Source: DASXKD01 sp963707905
GTDB taxonomy: Bacteria > Actinomycetota > Actinomycetes > Streptosporangiales > Streptosporangiaceae
NCBI GenBank assembly: GCA_963707905.1
Contig: CAVPSA010000021.1
Coordinates: forward strand, 1 to 64,000
DNA length: 64,000 bases
Direction: 5' to 3'
Below, piece after piece: positions 34,571-43,496 of this stretch. Under the pieces are notes generated by a model, which made no database searches, was not told the DNA's origin, and was given only the letters and a program-made list of their open reading frames with translations. How positions within the stretch are numbered: the first letter of the stretch is position 1; every line of letters begins with the position of its first letter. The translations under genes were made by a program, and so were the position numbers.

Positions 34571-35563
34571 CTACCCCCCCGCCCCGCCGCCGGCCGCGGT
34601 GGCACCGGTGCCCGGGGTCGCACCCGCCGCCTTGCGCGCCGGGCCAGGTGAGGCGCCCGTTCCGGAGTGGACCGGGGACGGGGACGGGCTCGGCGGCCTG
34701 GGCGGGAGCACCGAATCCCGCGGGTTGTGCCGCGGCGGCACGATCACCACGCCGACGACGCCCAGGGCACCGTCGTCGGCGAACGGCCGGACATAAGCGA
34801 TCTTCGTCAGCGCGCTGGCGCTGACCACCACCCGGGTGATCACGCCGACCGGCACTCCGGGCACGTACGGCCGGCCGCCGACCGAGCCGAACGTGACCAG
34901 TTGCTGCCCCGCGGCCAGCACGGCGTTGGCGTCGAACACCTGTAGCCGGAGCGCTGCCGGGCCTGCCTGGCTGTGTCCAAGCCCGGTCACCGCCCCGATC
35001 TCCCCGGTCCCGGCGATCCGCACCCCGACCGTCGCCGCCGCATCGGTGTCAAGCAGCACGGTGGCGGTGTGGCCGCTCACCGAGGTCACCGTGCCCACCA
35101 GGCCCGCCCCGTTCAGCACGGTCTCATCCGGCTTGAGGCCGTCCGCGCTGCCGGCGTCGATCGTGACCGTGTTCTCGTAGGCCGGGCCCGCCGCGACCAC
35201 GTTCGCCGCCACGATCCGGTACCTGCCGCGGCCGGCCAGCTGCAGCAACTGCTGCAACTGGGCCTCGTCGGCCTTGCTGAGCCGTGCCTGGCTCAGCTGG
35301 CCGCGAAGCTGGACCACCTCACGCTGCAGCGCGCCGATGGTGGCCTGGGAGTGCGCCGCGGAGCCGACGTTGCCGAGGAAGGCGGCCACCGGCTGGGTCA
35401 CGCCGCTGGCCACGCTCTCCGCGGACCCGAAGAGCAGGCCGCCGAACGCGCGCAGGCCACGGACCGGGCCGGCGGCCGAGTTACGCGCGCTGACCGTGAT
35501 CAGCGCCAGGGCGGCGATGAGGAGCACGGCGAGAACCAGGCGGGTCCGCCGAGTGTCGTGCAC
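34571..35563 (-). CDS. mreC: Rod shape-determining protein MreC
   Basis: A 330-residue protein with one N-terminal membrane anchor (LVLAVLLIAALALITVSA), a coiled coil (residues about 78-110, IGALQREVVQLRGQLSQARL) and the periplasm-side beta-barrel domain (NVVAAGPAYENTVTIDAGSADGL, later GRPYVPGVPVGVI). The last 50 residues are a Pro/Ser/Gly tail. MreC forms filaments that activate PBP2-RodA. It follows mreB by 57 bases and is almost contiguous with mreD. Confidence 0.95.
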   Translation of the reverse strand: MHDTRRTRLVLAVLLIAALALITVSARNSAAGPVRGLRAFGGLLFGSAESVASGVTQPVAAFLGNVGSAAHSQATIGALQREVVQLRGQLSQARLSKADEAQLQQLLQLAGRGRYRIVAANVVAAGPAYENTVTIDAGSADGLKPDETVLNGAGLVGTVTSVSGHTATVLLDTDAAATVGVRIAGTGEIGAVTGLGHSQAGPAALRLQVFDANAVLAAGQQLVTFGSVGGRPYVPGVPVGVITRVVVSASALTKIAYVRPFADDGALGVVGVVIVPPRHNPRDSVLPPRPPSPSPSPVHSGTGASPGPARKAAGATPGTGATAAGGGAGG

Positions 35564-35620
35564 CGGTTCTCCTCGTTCATGCCGCTCGCGTGGTCGCGGC
35601 AGCCCGCGCGGGCTGCGGGG

Positions 35621-36652
35621 TCAGCGCCTGGACTCTGGCACAAGCACCTGGCGGAGCGTGTCGAAATCCTCCACGCATTTGCCGGTGCCGAGAACCACGG
35701 AATCGAGCGGGTTGTCGGCGAGGTGAATGGGCATGCCCGTCTCTTCGCGCAGGCGCTCGTCGAGCCCGCGCAGCAGCGCACCGCCGCCGGTGAGCGCGAT
35801 GCCACGGTCCATCACGTCGCCGGCCAGTTCGGGTGGGCATTTGTCCAGTGTGGTCTTCACCGCGTCCACGATGAGCGCCACCGGCTCCTCGATCGCGCGG
35901 CGGATCTCCTCGGCGGAGATCACGATGGTCTTGGGCAGGCCGCTGACCAGGTCCCTGCCCCGGATCTCGGCGTTCGGCTCGTCGGCGGACGGATACGCGG
36001 AACCGAGCGCCATCTTGATCTCCTCGGCGGTCCGCTCCCCGAGCATCAGGGAGTACTCCTTCTTGCCGAAGGTGATGATGGCCTGGTCCATCTCGTCGCC
36101 ACCGATCCGGATGGACTGCGAGGTCACGATCCCGCCGAGGGAGATCACCGCCACCTCGGTGGTGCCGCCGCCGATGTCCACCACCATGTTGCCGGTCGGC
36201 TCGTTCACCGGAAGCCCGGCGCCGATGGCCGCGGCCATCGGCTCCTCGATGATGTACACCCGCCGGGCACCGGCCTGGTGGCCCGCCTCCTTGACCGCGC
36301 TCTGCTCCACGCCGGTGATGCCGCTGGGCACCGCGACCACGAGCCGAGGCTTGGCCAGGTGGCTGCGCTTGTGCACCTTCTGGATGAAGTAGCGCAGCAT
36401 CCGCTCGGTCACGTCGAAGTCGGCGATGACGCCGTCCTTCAGCGGCCGGACGGCCACGATGTTGCCCGGCGTCCGGCCGATCATCCGTTTGGCTTCCACG
36501 CCCACCGCGACGATCTGGCCGTTGTTCGTGTTCAGGGCAACCACGGACGGTTCGTTGAGCACGATCCCGCGCCCCCGCACGTAGACCAGGGTGTTCGCGG
36601 TACCGAGGTCGACCGCCATGTCACGGCCCAGAAACGCCAGCGCGTTGCTCAT
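35621..36652 (-). CDS. mreB: Rod shape-determining protein MreB
   Basis: A 343-residue bacterial actin. The phosphate-1 loop VDLGTANTLVYV (residues 14-25), phosphate-2 VVDIGGGTTEVAV and the adenosine motif ALTGGGALLRGL are present. It polymerises on the membrane and directs elongation; in sporulating actinomycetes it mainly acts in spore-wall assembly. The length is normal. It is the first gene of the mreBCD-mrdA-rodA array, 122 bases downstream of ndk. Confidence 0.98.
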   Translation of the reverse strand: MSNALAFLGRDMAVDLGTANTLVYVRGRGIVLNEPSVVALNTNNGQIVAVGVEAKRMIGRTPGNIVAVRPLKDGVIADFDVTERMLRYFIQKVHKRSHLAKPRLVVAVPSGITGVEQSAVKEAGHQAGARRVYIIEEPMAAAIGAGLPVNEPTGNMVVDIGGGTTEVAVISLGGIVTSQSIRIGGDEMDQAIITFGKKEYSLMLGERTAEEIKMALGSAYPSADEPNAEIRGRDLVSGLPKTIVISAEEIRRAIEEPVALIVDAVKTTLDKCPPELAGDVMDRGIALTGGGALLRGLDERLREETGMPIHLADNPLDSVVLGTGKCVEDFDTLRQVLVPESRR

Positions 36653-36774
36653 GAGGATTGAGACCTTCCCAACCAGGATGATGCCGGGTGAGCTGTGCTA
36701 ATGCTCCGCGCCTGGTGGCCCTTTTCAGACTGCGGCGCGGCCTACGAGTCCTTCATCGACCAGGGCCGGGCGGC

Positions 36775-37185
36775 CTAAACAAGGTCCGGGAAGAAGATCT
36801 TGATCTCCCGCTCGGCCGAGTCAGGCGAATCTGATCCGTGCACTATGTTGTCCTGCACTTCCAACGCATAGTCGCCGCGGATGGTGCCAGGGCCCGCCTT
36901 CACCGGATCGGTCGCTCCGGCCAGCGCGCGGAACGCCTCGACCGCCCGCGGCCCCTCGGCCACCAGGGCGACCAGTGGGCCGGAGGTGATGAAATCCACC
37001 AGCGAGCCGTAGAACGGCTTCGCCACGTGCTCCGCGTAGTGCGTCTCGGCCAGATCCTTGCCAACGGTCCGCAGGTCCATGGCCACGATGCGCAGCCCCT
37101 TGCGCTCGATCCTGGCGAGGACCTCTCCGGTCAGGCCGCGGCGCACTCCGTCTGGCTTGATCAGGACCAGGGTGCGTTCAGACAA
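36775..37185 (-). CDS. ndk: Nucleoside-diphosphate kinase
   Basis: A 136-residue kinase that equilibrates nucleoside di- and triphosphates through a phospho-histidine. The active-site histidine is His116 in NIVHGSDSPDSAEREI, and the N-terminal TLVLIKPDGVRRG is typical. The start is a TTG at 37185, fixed by GGAGG seven bases before it; no ATG or GTG fits the family start. In mycobacteria ndk lies beside DUF4233 and folC; here the NHL pseudogene separates them. Confidence 0.97.
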   Translation of the reverse strand: MSERTLVLIKPDGVRRGLTGEVLARIERKGLRIVAMDLRTVGKDLAETHYAEHVAKPFYGSLVDFITSGPLVALVAEGPRAVEAFRALAGATDPVKAGPGTIRGDYALEVQDNIVHGSDSPDSAEREIKIFFPDLV

Positions 37186-37599
37186 CGTACTTCCTCCTCA
37201 TTGGGGGCTTTTGACGTGCGAGAGCAGCCACACGAAGCGGGGAGTTACAAGCGACGGGTTACCGTGCCAATCCTACCGGCGCCAGCGCCCCACCGGCCGC
37301 CTTCCCCCGGGTCAAGACCGTCCCAAGACTCCCGCCGCAGCGCTGGTGGCCAGCACAGATGCGCTTATATACCAGCAAACCGTTCGCGCACCCCGCGGCG
37401 TTACCGCGCCTCCTGCTTGGCGGGCTTGGATGATCATGGGTGCGGCCGCCGGCGGCGGGCAGCGCCCGGTGCGCTTCCGGAAATTGCGGGATTCTGATGC
37501 GGATTTTGTACCCAGAAGTCCCTTCCCGTGCGTCCTCCGTTAAGGACCTTGCGTCGAGCAGCGATACCTCTGAGACAGGGTGATACGAGAGGGGCAGCA
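37186..37599. other. Divergent intergenic region between ndk and the NHL pseudogene
   Basis: No gene is supported. The right part has the GAGAGGGG ribosome binding site of the NHL gene; the left part has that of ndk. A locally A/T-rich stretch (CTTATATACC near 37370) stands out in this GC-rich sequence and could be a promoter -10 region, without a clear -35 partner. Confidence 0.35.
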
Positions 37600-38699
37600 G
37601 TGAAGACCAGCCGGAAACGCCTGATGACCCGCGCGTTCATGCCACGGGTGGCGCGCGGCGGGGCGATGGCCGTGGTGGCCGCCGCGGCGCTGGCCGGGGC
37701 GAGCGCCGCCGCGGCGGCCGCGCCGCTGCCGGGCATGGCCCACGCCAGGCAGGCGGCCCCGCTCCCGGCCGGGGTGATCTCAACCGTCGCCGGGAACGTC
37801 GGCGGCCCGGCAAAGGCGACGAACGTGGCGGTACCCGCGTGCGGAGTGGCCTACGCGGGCGGCGTCGCGCGGATCGCGGACGGCTCAACCGTCCGGGCGG
37901 TCAACGTGCGGACGGACTTCCTGACCACGCCCGCGGGCAACGGCACCGCGGGCGGCGGCGCTCCGACGTTGCCGGGTGACGGCGGGCCGGCCACGAACGG
38001 CGGGCTGAACAGCGCGTGCGGGGTCGCCCTGGACCAGCACGGCAACCTCGCGATCGCCGACGCGGGCGCCGAGCGGATCCGGCTGGTCGCGCACGGCACG
38101 GGGACCTTCTTCGGGCAGGCCATGACCGCCGGGGACATCTACACGATCGCCGGCACCGGCACAGAAGGGTTCGGCGGCGACGGCGGCCCGGCCACCGCAG
38201 CCAAGGTCGCCCTCCCGTGAGCGTGACCGTGGACGGCGCCGGCAACGTCGTGATCGCCGACTGGTTCAACAACCGGGTGCGCGTGGTGGCGGCCGGCACC
38301 GGCACGTTCTACGGCCAGGGCGATGACCGCCGGCGACATCTACACCATCGCCGGCAACGGAACCCAGGGGTTCTCCGGTGACGGCGGCCCCGCGACCGCC
38401 GCCAGGCTCTACGCGCCGCGTGGCCTGGCGCTGGACAGCGCGGGCAACCTCGTTTTCGCCGACAACGGCAACAACCGGGTCCGGGTCGTCGCGGCCAGCA
38501 CCGGCACGTTCTACGGCCAGGCGATGACCGCCGGCGACATCTACACCGTCGCCGGGAACGGAGCCATGGGCCTGTCCGGCGACGGCGGCCCAGCCGTCGC
38601 GGCCGCGCTCGCCAGCCCGGTGAGCATCGCCGTGGACGGGGCGGGAACCTGCTGATCGCCGACGCGGCGAACAACCGGGTGCGAGAGGTCACCGGCTAA
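37600..38699 (+). pseudogene. Secreted NHL-repeat protein, broken by three frameshifts
   Basis: Begins at GTG 37600 after GAGAGGGG and encodes a secretion signal (basic start, then an Ala-rich hydrophobic run, to about residue 50) followed by NHL beta-propeller repeats of the pattern GDGGPATAARLYAPRGLALD and AGNLVFADNGNNRVRVV. The frame is lost near 38216 (one base missing before GTGAGCGTG), near 38316 (an extra G in CAGGGCGATG) and near 38650 (a missing G in GCGGGAACC). With these corrected it reads to TAA 38699. All three are in short C or G runs, so sequencing error is as possible as true decay. Intact fragments: 37600-38220 and 38323-38655. Confidence 0.8.
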
Positions 38700-38722
38700 G
38701 GCCCGCGCGCCAGGATCCGGAC

Positions 38723-38757
38723 CGGGCCCGGGTCATGCTCGCAGTGATCCGGGCCCG
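38723..38757. terminator. 13-bp hairpin between the NHL pseudogene and the DUF4233 gene
   Basis: CGGGCCCGGGTCA pairs with TGATCCGGGCCCG, with one G-U pair, around a 9-base loop. It lies between convergent genes, 24 bases after the NHL stop, and is a likely bidirectional terminator. Confidence 0.7.
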
Positions 38758-38925
38758 CGGCCGCGGGGGGACGGCTCCGCAGTGCCTGACGTCCCTCGCG
38801 CGGGGGATGCGCGGCGCCGGTGTCCCCCGCGCAGGCGGCGCTCGAAGACGGCTCGCCGCAGCGCTGACGACAGGTCGCAGATCCGCTGACCCCTCGGTAG
38901 CGGCCGGAGCGCGCGGCTGGCCGGC

Positions 38926-39243
38926 CTACGGGACCTGGTAGCGCCGGCCGAGCCAGATGGCGGTCAGCCAGAGCGCGCCAAATATGACGCCGAGCCCGTA
39001 CATCACCGGGACCACGACCCCGGTAGCGATCACGGCCACCTGCAGCACGGTGCCGCCGACCAGCGTCCAGCCCTGCCCAGGCCGGCCCACCAGGCCGGCG
39101 ATCACCAGCGCGGCCACCCCCAGCACACCGCCGGCCACGCCCGCCTGCACCGGCTTGGCGTGGGCGATACTGATGGCGACCGGGATGGCCAGCCAGATCA
39201 CCACCACCTCGAAGATCAGGACGGTCGCGCACAGGCGCCTCAC
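38926..39243 (-). CDS. DUF4233 family membrane protein
   Basis: A 105-residue protein with four predicted membrane helices (LCATVLIFEVVVIWLAIPVAI, VAGGVLGVAALVIAGLVG, LVGGTVLQVAVIATGVVVPV, VIFGALWLTAIWLGRR). DUF4233 proteins are encoded directly after folC in many actinobacteria, as here. The start is the GTG at 39243, one base after the folC stop; the frame extends upstream into folC. Function unknown. Confidence 0.88.
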   Translation of the reverse strand: MRRLCATVLIFEVVVIWLAIPVAISIAHAKPVQAGVAGGVLGVAALVIAGLVGRPGQGWTLVGGTVLQVAVIATGVVVPVMYGLGVIFGALWLTAIWLGRRYQVP

Positions 39244-39244
39244 G

Positions 39245-40615
39245 TCATGGCCCCCCGTCCAGCCCTCCCCCGGAGGGCTGGACCGTGTCCGCGGCACCGA
39301 GCAGCAGCCGCGCCTCGCCCGCCGTGGTCGTCGACCCGGTGATCAGGATCCCGGCGCCACCCGGGCCCGCGCCGCCGGCGGCCTCGTCGGCCAGCGTGGT
39401 GGCGATGTCGATGGCGTCGTCGAGCCGCGGCGCGGCGAGCACCCGGTCCGGGCCGAACACCCCGGCCGCGAGGCGCTCGAGTTCACCTGGATCCATCGAC
39501 CGGGCTGCTGAGTTCCTGGTCACCACCAGGCTGGAGACGGCAGGCTCCAGTTCCGCCAGCATGCCGGGCACGTCCTTGTCGGCGCTGACCGCGAGCACGG
39601 CGACCAGGGGGTCGAAACCGAACGCCTCGGTCACCGCCACCATGCTGACGGCCATGCCCGCCGGGTTGTGCGCGGAGTCCACGATAACCACCGGGCTGCG
39701 CCGCACCACCTCGAGCCGCCCGGGTGCGGTCATCGCCGCGAACGCCTGGCTGACCAGTCCCTCATCCAGCGGCCCGGACGCGGAGAAGGCCTCCACCGCG
39801 GCCAGCGCGCACACCGCGTTCTGCGCCTGGTGCGCACCGAACAGCGGCAGCAGCAGGTCCGGGTAGCTGCCCTTCAGGCCGGACAGCGCGAGCCGCTGGC
39901 CGCCGACCGCCAGGTCGCGGCCGGTGACGGCGAAGTCCATGCCCTCGGTGAGCACCGGCACGGCCACTTCGGCGGCGCGCCGCTCCAGTGCCGCGGCAGC
40001 CGCCTCGGGCTGCCGGGCCAGCACGGCCACCGCGCCCGGCTTGATGATGCCCGCCTTCTCGGTGGCGATCGCCCCGACGGTGTCGCCGAGGTAGGCGGTG
40101 TGGTCGATGGCGACCGGGGTGACCACGGCGACCGCGCCGTCGGCGATGTTGGTGGCGTCCCAGGTGCCGCCCAGGCCCACCTCGATCACCGCGACGTCCA
40201 CCGGTGCGTCCGCGAACGCGGCGAACGCCATCGCGGTGAGCATCTCGAAGAAGGACAACTGCACGGGCTGCTGCCCGTCGACCATCGCCGCGTACGGCGC
40301 GATGTCCTCGTAGGCGGCGGCGAAGTCCGCCGCGGACAGCGGCTCACCGTCGACGCAGATCCGTTCCCGCATCGAGGACAGGTGCGGGCTGGTGTAGAGG
40401 CCCGTGCGCAGGCCGCGGGCCCGCAGCAGGGTCTCGGTCATCCGCGCGGTGGAGGTCTTGCCGTTGGTTCCGGTGACATGGATCACCGGGTACGCCCGCT
40501 GGGGATCGCCGAGCAGCGCGGCCAGCGCGGTGATCCGGTCCAGCGTCGGCACGATCGCGTGCTCGCCACGGCGGGCGTAGATCTCCCGCTCGACCTGTCG
40601 CAGCTCAGAACTCAA
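39245..40615 (-). CDS. folC: Dihydrofolate synthase / folylpolyglutamate synthase FolC
   Basis: A 456-residue Mur-ligase-like enzyme that adds glutamate to dihydropteroate or tetrahydrofolate. Motifs: the ATP loop VIHVTGTNGKTSTARM (residues about 45-60), LSFFEMLTAMAF, EVGLGGTWDATN and the C-terminal VVIVDSAHNPAG. The start is a TTG at 40615 whose TTGA overlaps the valS stop codon, so translation is probably coupled to valS. The length is normal. Confidence 0.95.
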   Translation of the reverse strand: MSSELRQVEREIYARRGEHAIVPTLDRITALAALLGDPQRAYPVIHVTGTNGKTSTARMTETLLRARGLRTGLYTSPHLSSMRERICVDGEPLSAADFAAAYEDIAPYAAMVDGQQPVQLSFFEMLTAMAFAAFADAPVDVAVIEVGLGGTWDATNIADGAVAVVTPVAIDHTAYLGDTVGAIATEKAGIIKPGAVAVLARQPEAAAAALERRAAEVAVPVLTEGMDFAVTGRDLAVGGQRLALSGLKGSYPDLLLPLFGAHQAQNAVCALAAVEAFSASGPLDEGLVSQAFAAMTAPGRLEVVRRSPVVIVDSAHNPAGMAVSMVAVTEAFGFDPLVAVLAVSADKDVPGMLAELEPAVSSLVVTRNSAARSMDPGELERLAAGVFGPDRVLAAPRLDDAIDIATTLADEAAGGAGPGGAGILITGSTTTAGEARLLLGAADTVQPSGGGLDGGP

Positions 40616-43260
40616 GCGTCGTCCCCGGGCAGGGCCGCCAGGCGGCCGGTGAGGCGGCCGATATCGGCCTGGGCGCCTGCCAGCCGGTCCCGGGTCTTCG
40701 CCACCACCTCAGCGGGGGCCCTGGCCAGGAACGACTCATTGGCGAGCTTGCGCTGTGCCTGCTCGGCCTCGGCGCGGGCGGCGGCGAGATCCTTCTCCAT
40801 CCGGCGGCGCTCCGCGGCGACGTCGATCACACCGGCGGTGTCCAGTTCCACCGTCACGTCCTCGGCCACCACGGAGGTCGTGGGGCGGAACTCCGGGCCG
40901 GGCGCACTGAGCCGCAGCAGCGCCCTGATGCTCCCCTCGTGGCCGGCCAGGGCGCTGCCGGCCAGCCCGGTGAGCATGGCAGGAACCTGCTGCCCCGGGC
41001 GCAGCCCCTGGTCCGAGCGGAACCGGCGGACCTCGGTCACCAGCCGCATCACCGAGGCGATCTCGGCCTCCGCCGCCGGGTCCCGGTACTCCCCGGCGGC
41101 CGCGGCGGCCGCGGCGCCTGGCCGCTGGCCCGGCCACGGCGCGGTCATGACCGTGTCGCCGCCGGTCAGCGCCGTCCACAGTTCCTCGGTGACGAACGGG
41201 ATCACCGGGTGGAGCAGCCGCAGCAGCGCCTCGAGCACGTACCCGAGCACCGCACGGGTGGTCTGGCCGGCCGGGCCTGGCAGGGCCGGCTTGGCCAGTT
41301 CCAGGTACCAGTCGCAGACCTCGTCCCAGGCGAAGTGGTAGAGCGTCTCGCAGAGCTTGCCGAACTCGTAGTTCTCGAACAGCGCGTCGACCTCTGCGGT
41401 CACCGTGGCAAGCCGGGACAGAATCCACCGGTCGGCGACGGTCAGGCCGGCCGGCGGGGGCAGCGCGGTGGCCACCGTGGCACCGTTGAGCAGCGCGAAC
41501 CGGGTGGCGTTCCAGAGCTTGTTGCAGAAGTTCCTGGCGCCGGTGACCCATTCCTCGCTCACCGAGACGTCCCCGCCGGGACTCGACCCGCGGGCAAGGG
41601 TGAACCTGGTCGCGTCGGCACCGAACCGGTCGATCCAGTCCAGCGGGTCCACGGTGTTGCCGCGCGACTTCGACATCTTCCGGCCGTACTGGTCGCGAAC
41701 CAAGCCGTGCAGCGCCACCACACGGAACGGCACGGCCTGCGCCGGGTCAGCATCCTTCATCGCATACAGGCCGAACATCATCATCCGGGCGACCCAGAAG
41801 AACAGGATGTCGTAGCCGGTGACCAGCACGCTGGTCGGGTAGAACCGGCGCAGGTCCGCGGTGTCATCGGGCCAGCCGAGCGTGGAGAACGGCCACAGCG
41901 CCGAGGAGAACCAGGTGTCGAGCACGTCGGGGTCCTGCTCCCAGCCGTCCCCGGGCGGCTCCTCGCCGGGACCCACGCAGCGGACCCGGCCGTCGGCGGA
42001 GTACCAGACCGGGATGCGGTGCCCCCACCACAGCTGGCGGCTGATGCACCAGTCGTGCATGTCGTCGACCCAGTCGAAGTAACGGGCGGCCATGTCGCCG
42101 GGGTGGATGCGCACCCGCCCGTCCCTGACCGCGTCCCCGGCCGCCTTGGCGAGCGGCTCGACCTTCACGAACCACTGCAGGGACAGCCGGGGCTCCACGA
42201 TCGTGCCGCACCGGCTGCAGTGCCCCACCGCGTGCACGTAGGGCCGGATCTCGGCGACGACCCGGCCGTCCTCGCGCAGCGCGGCCAGGACGGCCGGCCG
42301 TGCCTCGAACCGGTCCAGGCCCTGGAACGGGCCAGGCGCGGTGATGACCCCGCGCTCGTCCATGACGGTGCGGCTGGGCAGGCCGTGGCGGCGGCCGATC
42401 TCGAAGTCGTCCGGGTCGTGCGCCGGGGTGACCTTGACCGCGCCGGTGCCGAACTCCGGGTCCACGTGCGGGTCGGCGATCACCGGAATGCGCCGGCCCG
42501 ACAGCGGCAGCTCGATCTCCCGGCCGACCAGGTGGGCGTACCGCTGGTCGTCGGGGTGGACCGCCACGGCGGTGTCGCCGAGCATGGTCTCGGCCCGGGT
42601 GGTGGCGACGACGACCTCCTCCGGCCCGTCCCCGTAGCGGATCGAGACCAGCTCGCCGTCGATGTCGCTGTGGTCCACCTCGATGTCGGACAGCGCGGTC
42701 AGGCAGCGCGGGCACCAGTTGATGATCCGCTCGGCCCGGTAGATGAGGCCGTCGTCGTAGAGCCGCTTGAAGATCGTCTGCACGGCGCGGGACAGGCCCT
42801 CGTCCATGGTGAAGCGCTCACGGGACCAGTCCACGCTGTCGCCGAGCCTGCGCATCTGGCCGAGGATCTTCCCGCCGGACTCGGCCTTCCACTGCCATAC
42901 CCGCTCCACGAACGCCTCGCGGCCCAGGTCATGCCGGGACAGGCCGTCCTTGGCCAGTTCCCGCTCGACCACGTTCTGGGTGGCGATGCCCGCGTGGTCC
43001 ATGCCGGGCAGCCACAGCGTGGTATAGCCCTGCATCCGCCGCCGCCGGATCAGCGCGTCCATGAACGTGTGATCGAGCGCATGGCCCATATGCAGGGATC
43101 CGGTCACGTTGGGCGGCGGGATCACGATGCAGTACGCCGGCCCCGGCGCGCCCGCGTCCGCGGCGAACAGGCCCTTGGCGGCCCACTCGCCGTAGCGCCG
43201 CGCCTCCACCTCGCCCGGCGCGTATTGCGGCGGAAGCTGGGTTTGCTGGTCTTCGGTCAC
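40612..43260 (-). CDS. valS: Valyl-tRNA synthetase
   Basis: A class I synthetase of 882 residues from the GTG at 43260. The HIGH-type motif is NVTGSLHMGHAL and the KMSKS motif is GRKMSKSRGNTVDPL. An editing domain and cysteine pairs CPRC and CSRC lie between them. The C-terminal coiled coil (MEKDLAAARAEAEQAQRKLA) is typical of ValRS. The start is uncertain: an ATG at 43302 has GGGGG upstream and would add 14 residues, but homology begins near TEDQQTQLPPQYAPGE. Confidence 0.95.
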   Translation of the reverse strand: MTEDQQTQLPPQYAPGEVEARRYGEWAAKGLFAADAGAPGPAYCIVIPPPNVTGSLHMGHALDHTFMDALIRRRRMQGYTTLWLPGMDHAGIATQNVVERELAKDGLSRHDLGREAFVERVWQWKAESGGKILGQMRRLGDSVDWSRERFTMDEGLSRAVQTIFKRLYDDGLIYRAERIINWCPRCLTALSDIEVDHSDIDGELVSIRYGDGPEEVVVATTRAETMLGDTAVAVHPDDQRYAHLVGREIELPLSGRRIPVIADPHVDPEFGTGAVKVTPAHDPDDFEIGRRHGLPSRTVMDERGVITAPGPFQGLDRFEARPAVLAALREDGRVVAEIRPYVHAVGHCSRCGTIVEPRLSLQWFVKVEPLAKAAGDAVRDGRVRIHPGDMAARYFDWVDDMHDWCISRQLWWGHRIPVWYSADGRVRCVGPGEEPPGDGWEQDPDVLDTWFSSALWPFSTLGWPDDTADLRRFYPTSVLVTGYDILFFWVARMMMFGLYAMKDADPAQAVPFRVVALHGLVRDQYGRKMSKSRGNTVDPLDWIDRFGADATRFTLARGSSPGGDVSVSEEWVTGARNFCNKLWNATRFALLNGATVATALPPPAGLTVADRWILSRLATVTAEVDALFENYEFGKLCETLYHFAWDEVCDWYLELAKPALPGPAGQTTRAVLGYVLEALLRLLHPVIPFVTEELWTALTGGDTVMTAPWPGQRPGAAAAAAAGEYRDPAAEAEIASVMRLVTEVRRFRSDQGLRPGQQVPAMLTGLAGSALAGHEGSIRALLRLSAPGPEFRPTTSVVAEDVTVELDTAGVIDVAAERRRMEKDLAAARAEAEQAQRKLANESFLARAPAEVVAKTRDRLAGAQADIGRLTGRLAALPGDDA

Positions 43261-43496
43261 GTCAGGTGAGTCTAGGGCGTGTCCAGGTACACGTGCGGCC
43301 ATGGTGCCTGGACCCCCATCACGGCCAGACAACGGTTACGGGCACAAAGGGGTCACTGCCCGGCTGCCGAGGTGGATCGGCACGGGGCGCCCGTGCGAAC
43401 CTGAGAAAACGTCAAAGCGGTAATCCGGCACTGCTGTACGCCGTGATTCGGCAACGGGGGGCACGCCGCAACGCGGGCTGTGGAGGTGACGCTGGC

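Noticed and set aside
33199..34824. Plus-strand open frame of 541 codons opposite mreD
   Set aside because: The mreD frame is supported by its membrane domain and by the ATGA overlap with mrdA; the opposite frame is low-complexity Pro/Arg/Gly.
43273..43284. Second MITE end near valS (AGGGCGTGTCCA)
   Set aside because: Only the first 11 or so bases match the element end at 22152 and no partner inverted repeat was found nearby.
43261..43496. T-box riboswitch upstream of valS
   Set aside because: No T-box-like AGGGTGGNACCGCG sequence and no convincing specifier stem were found on the valS strand.
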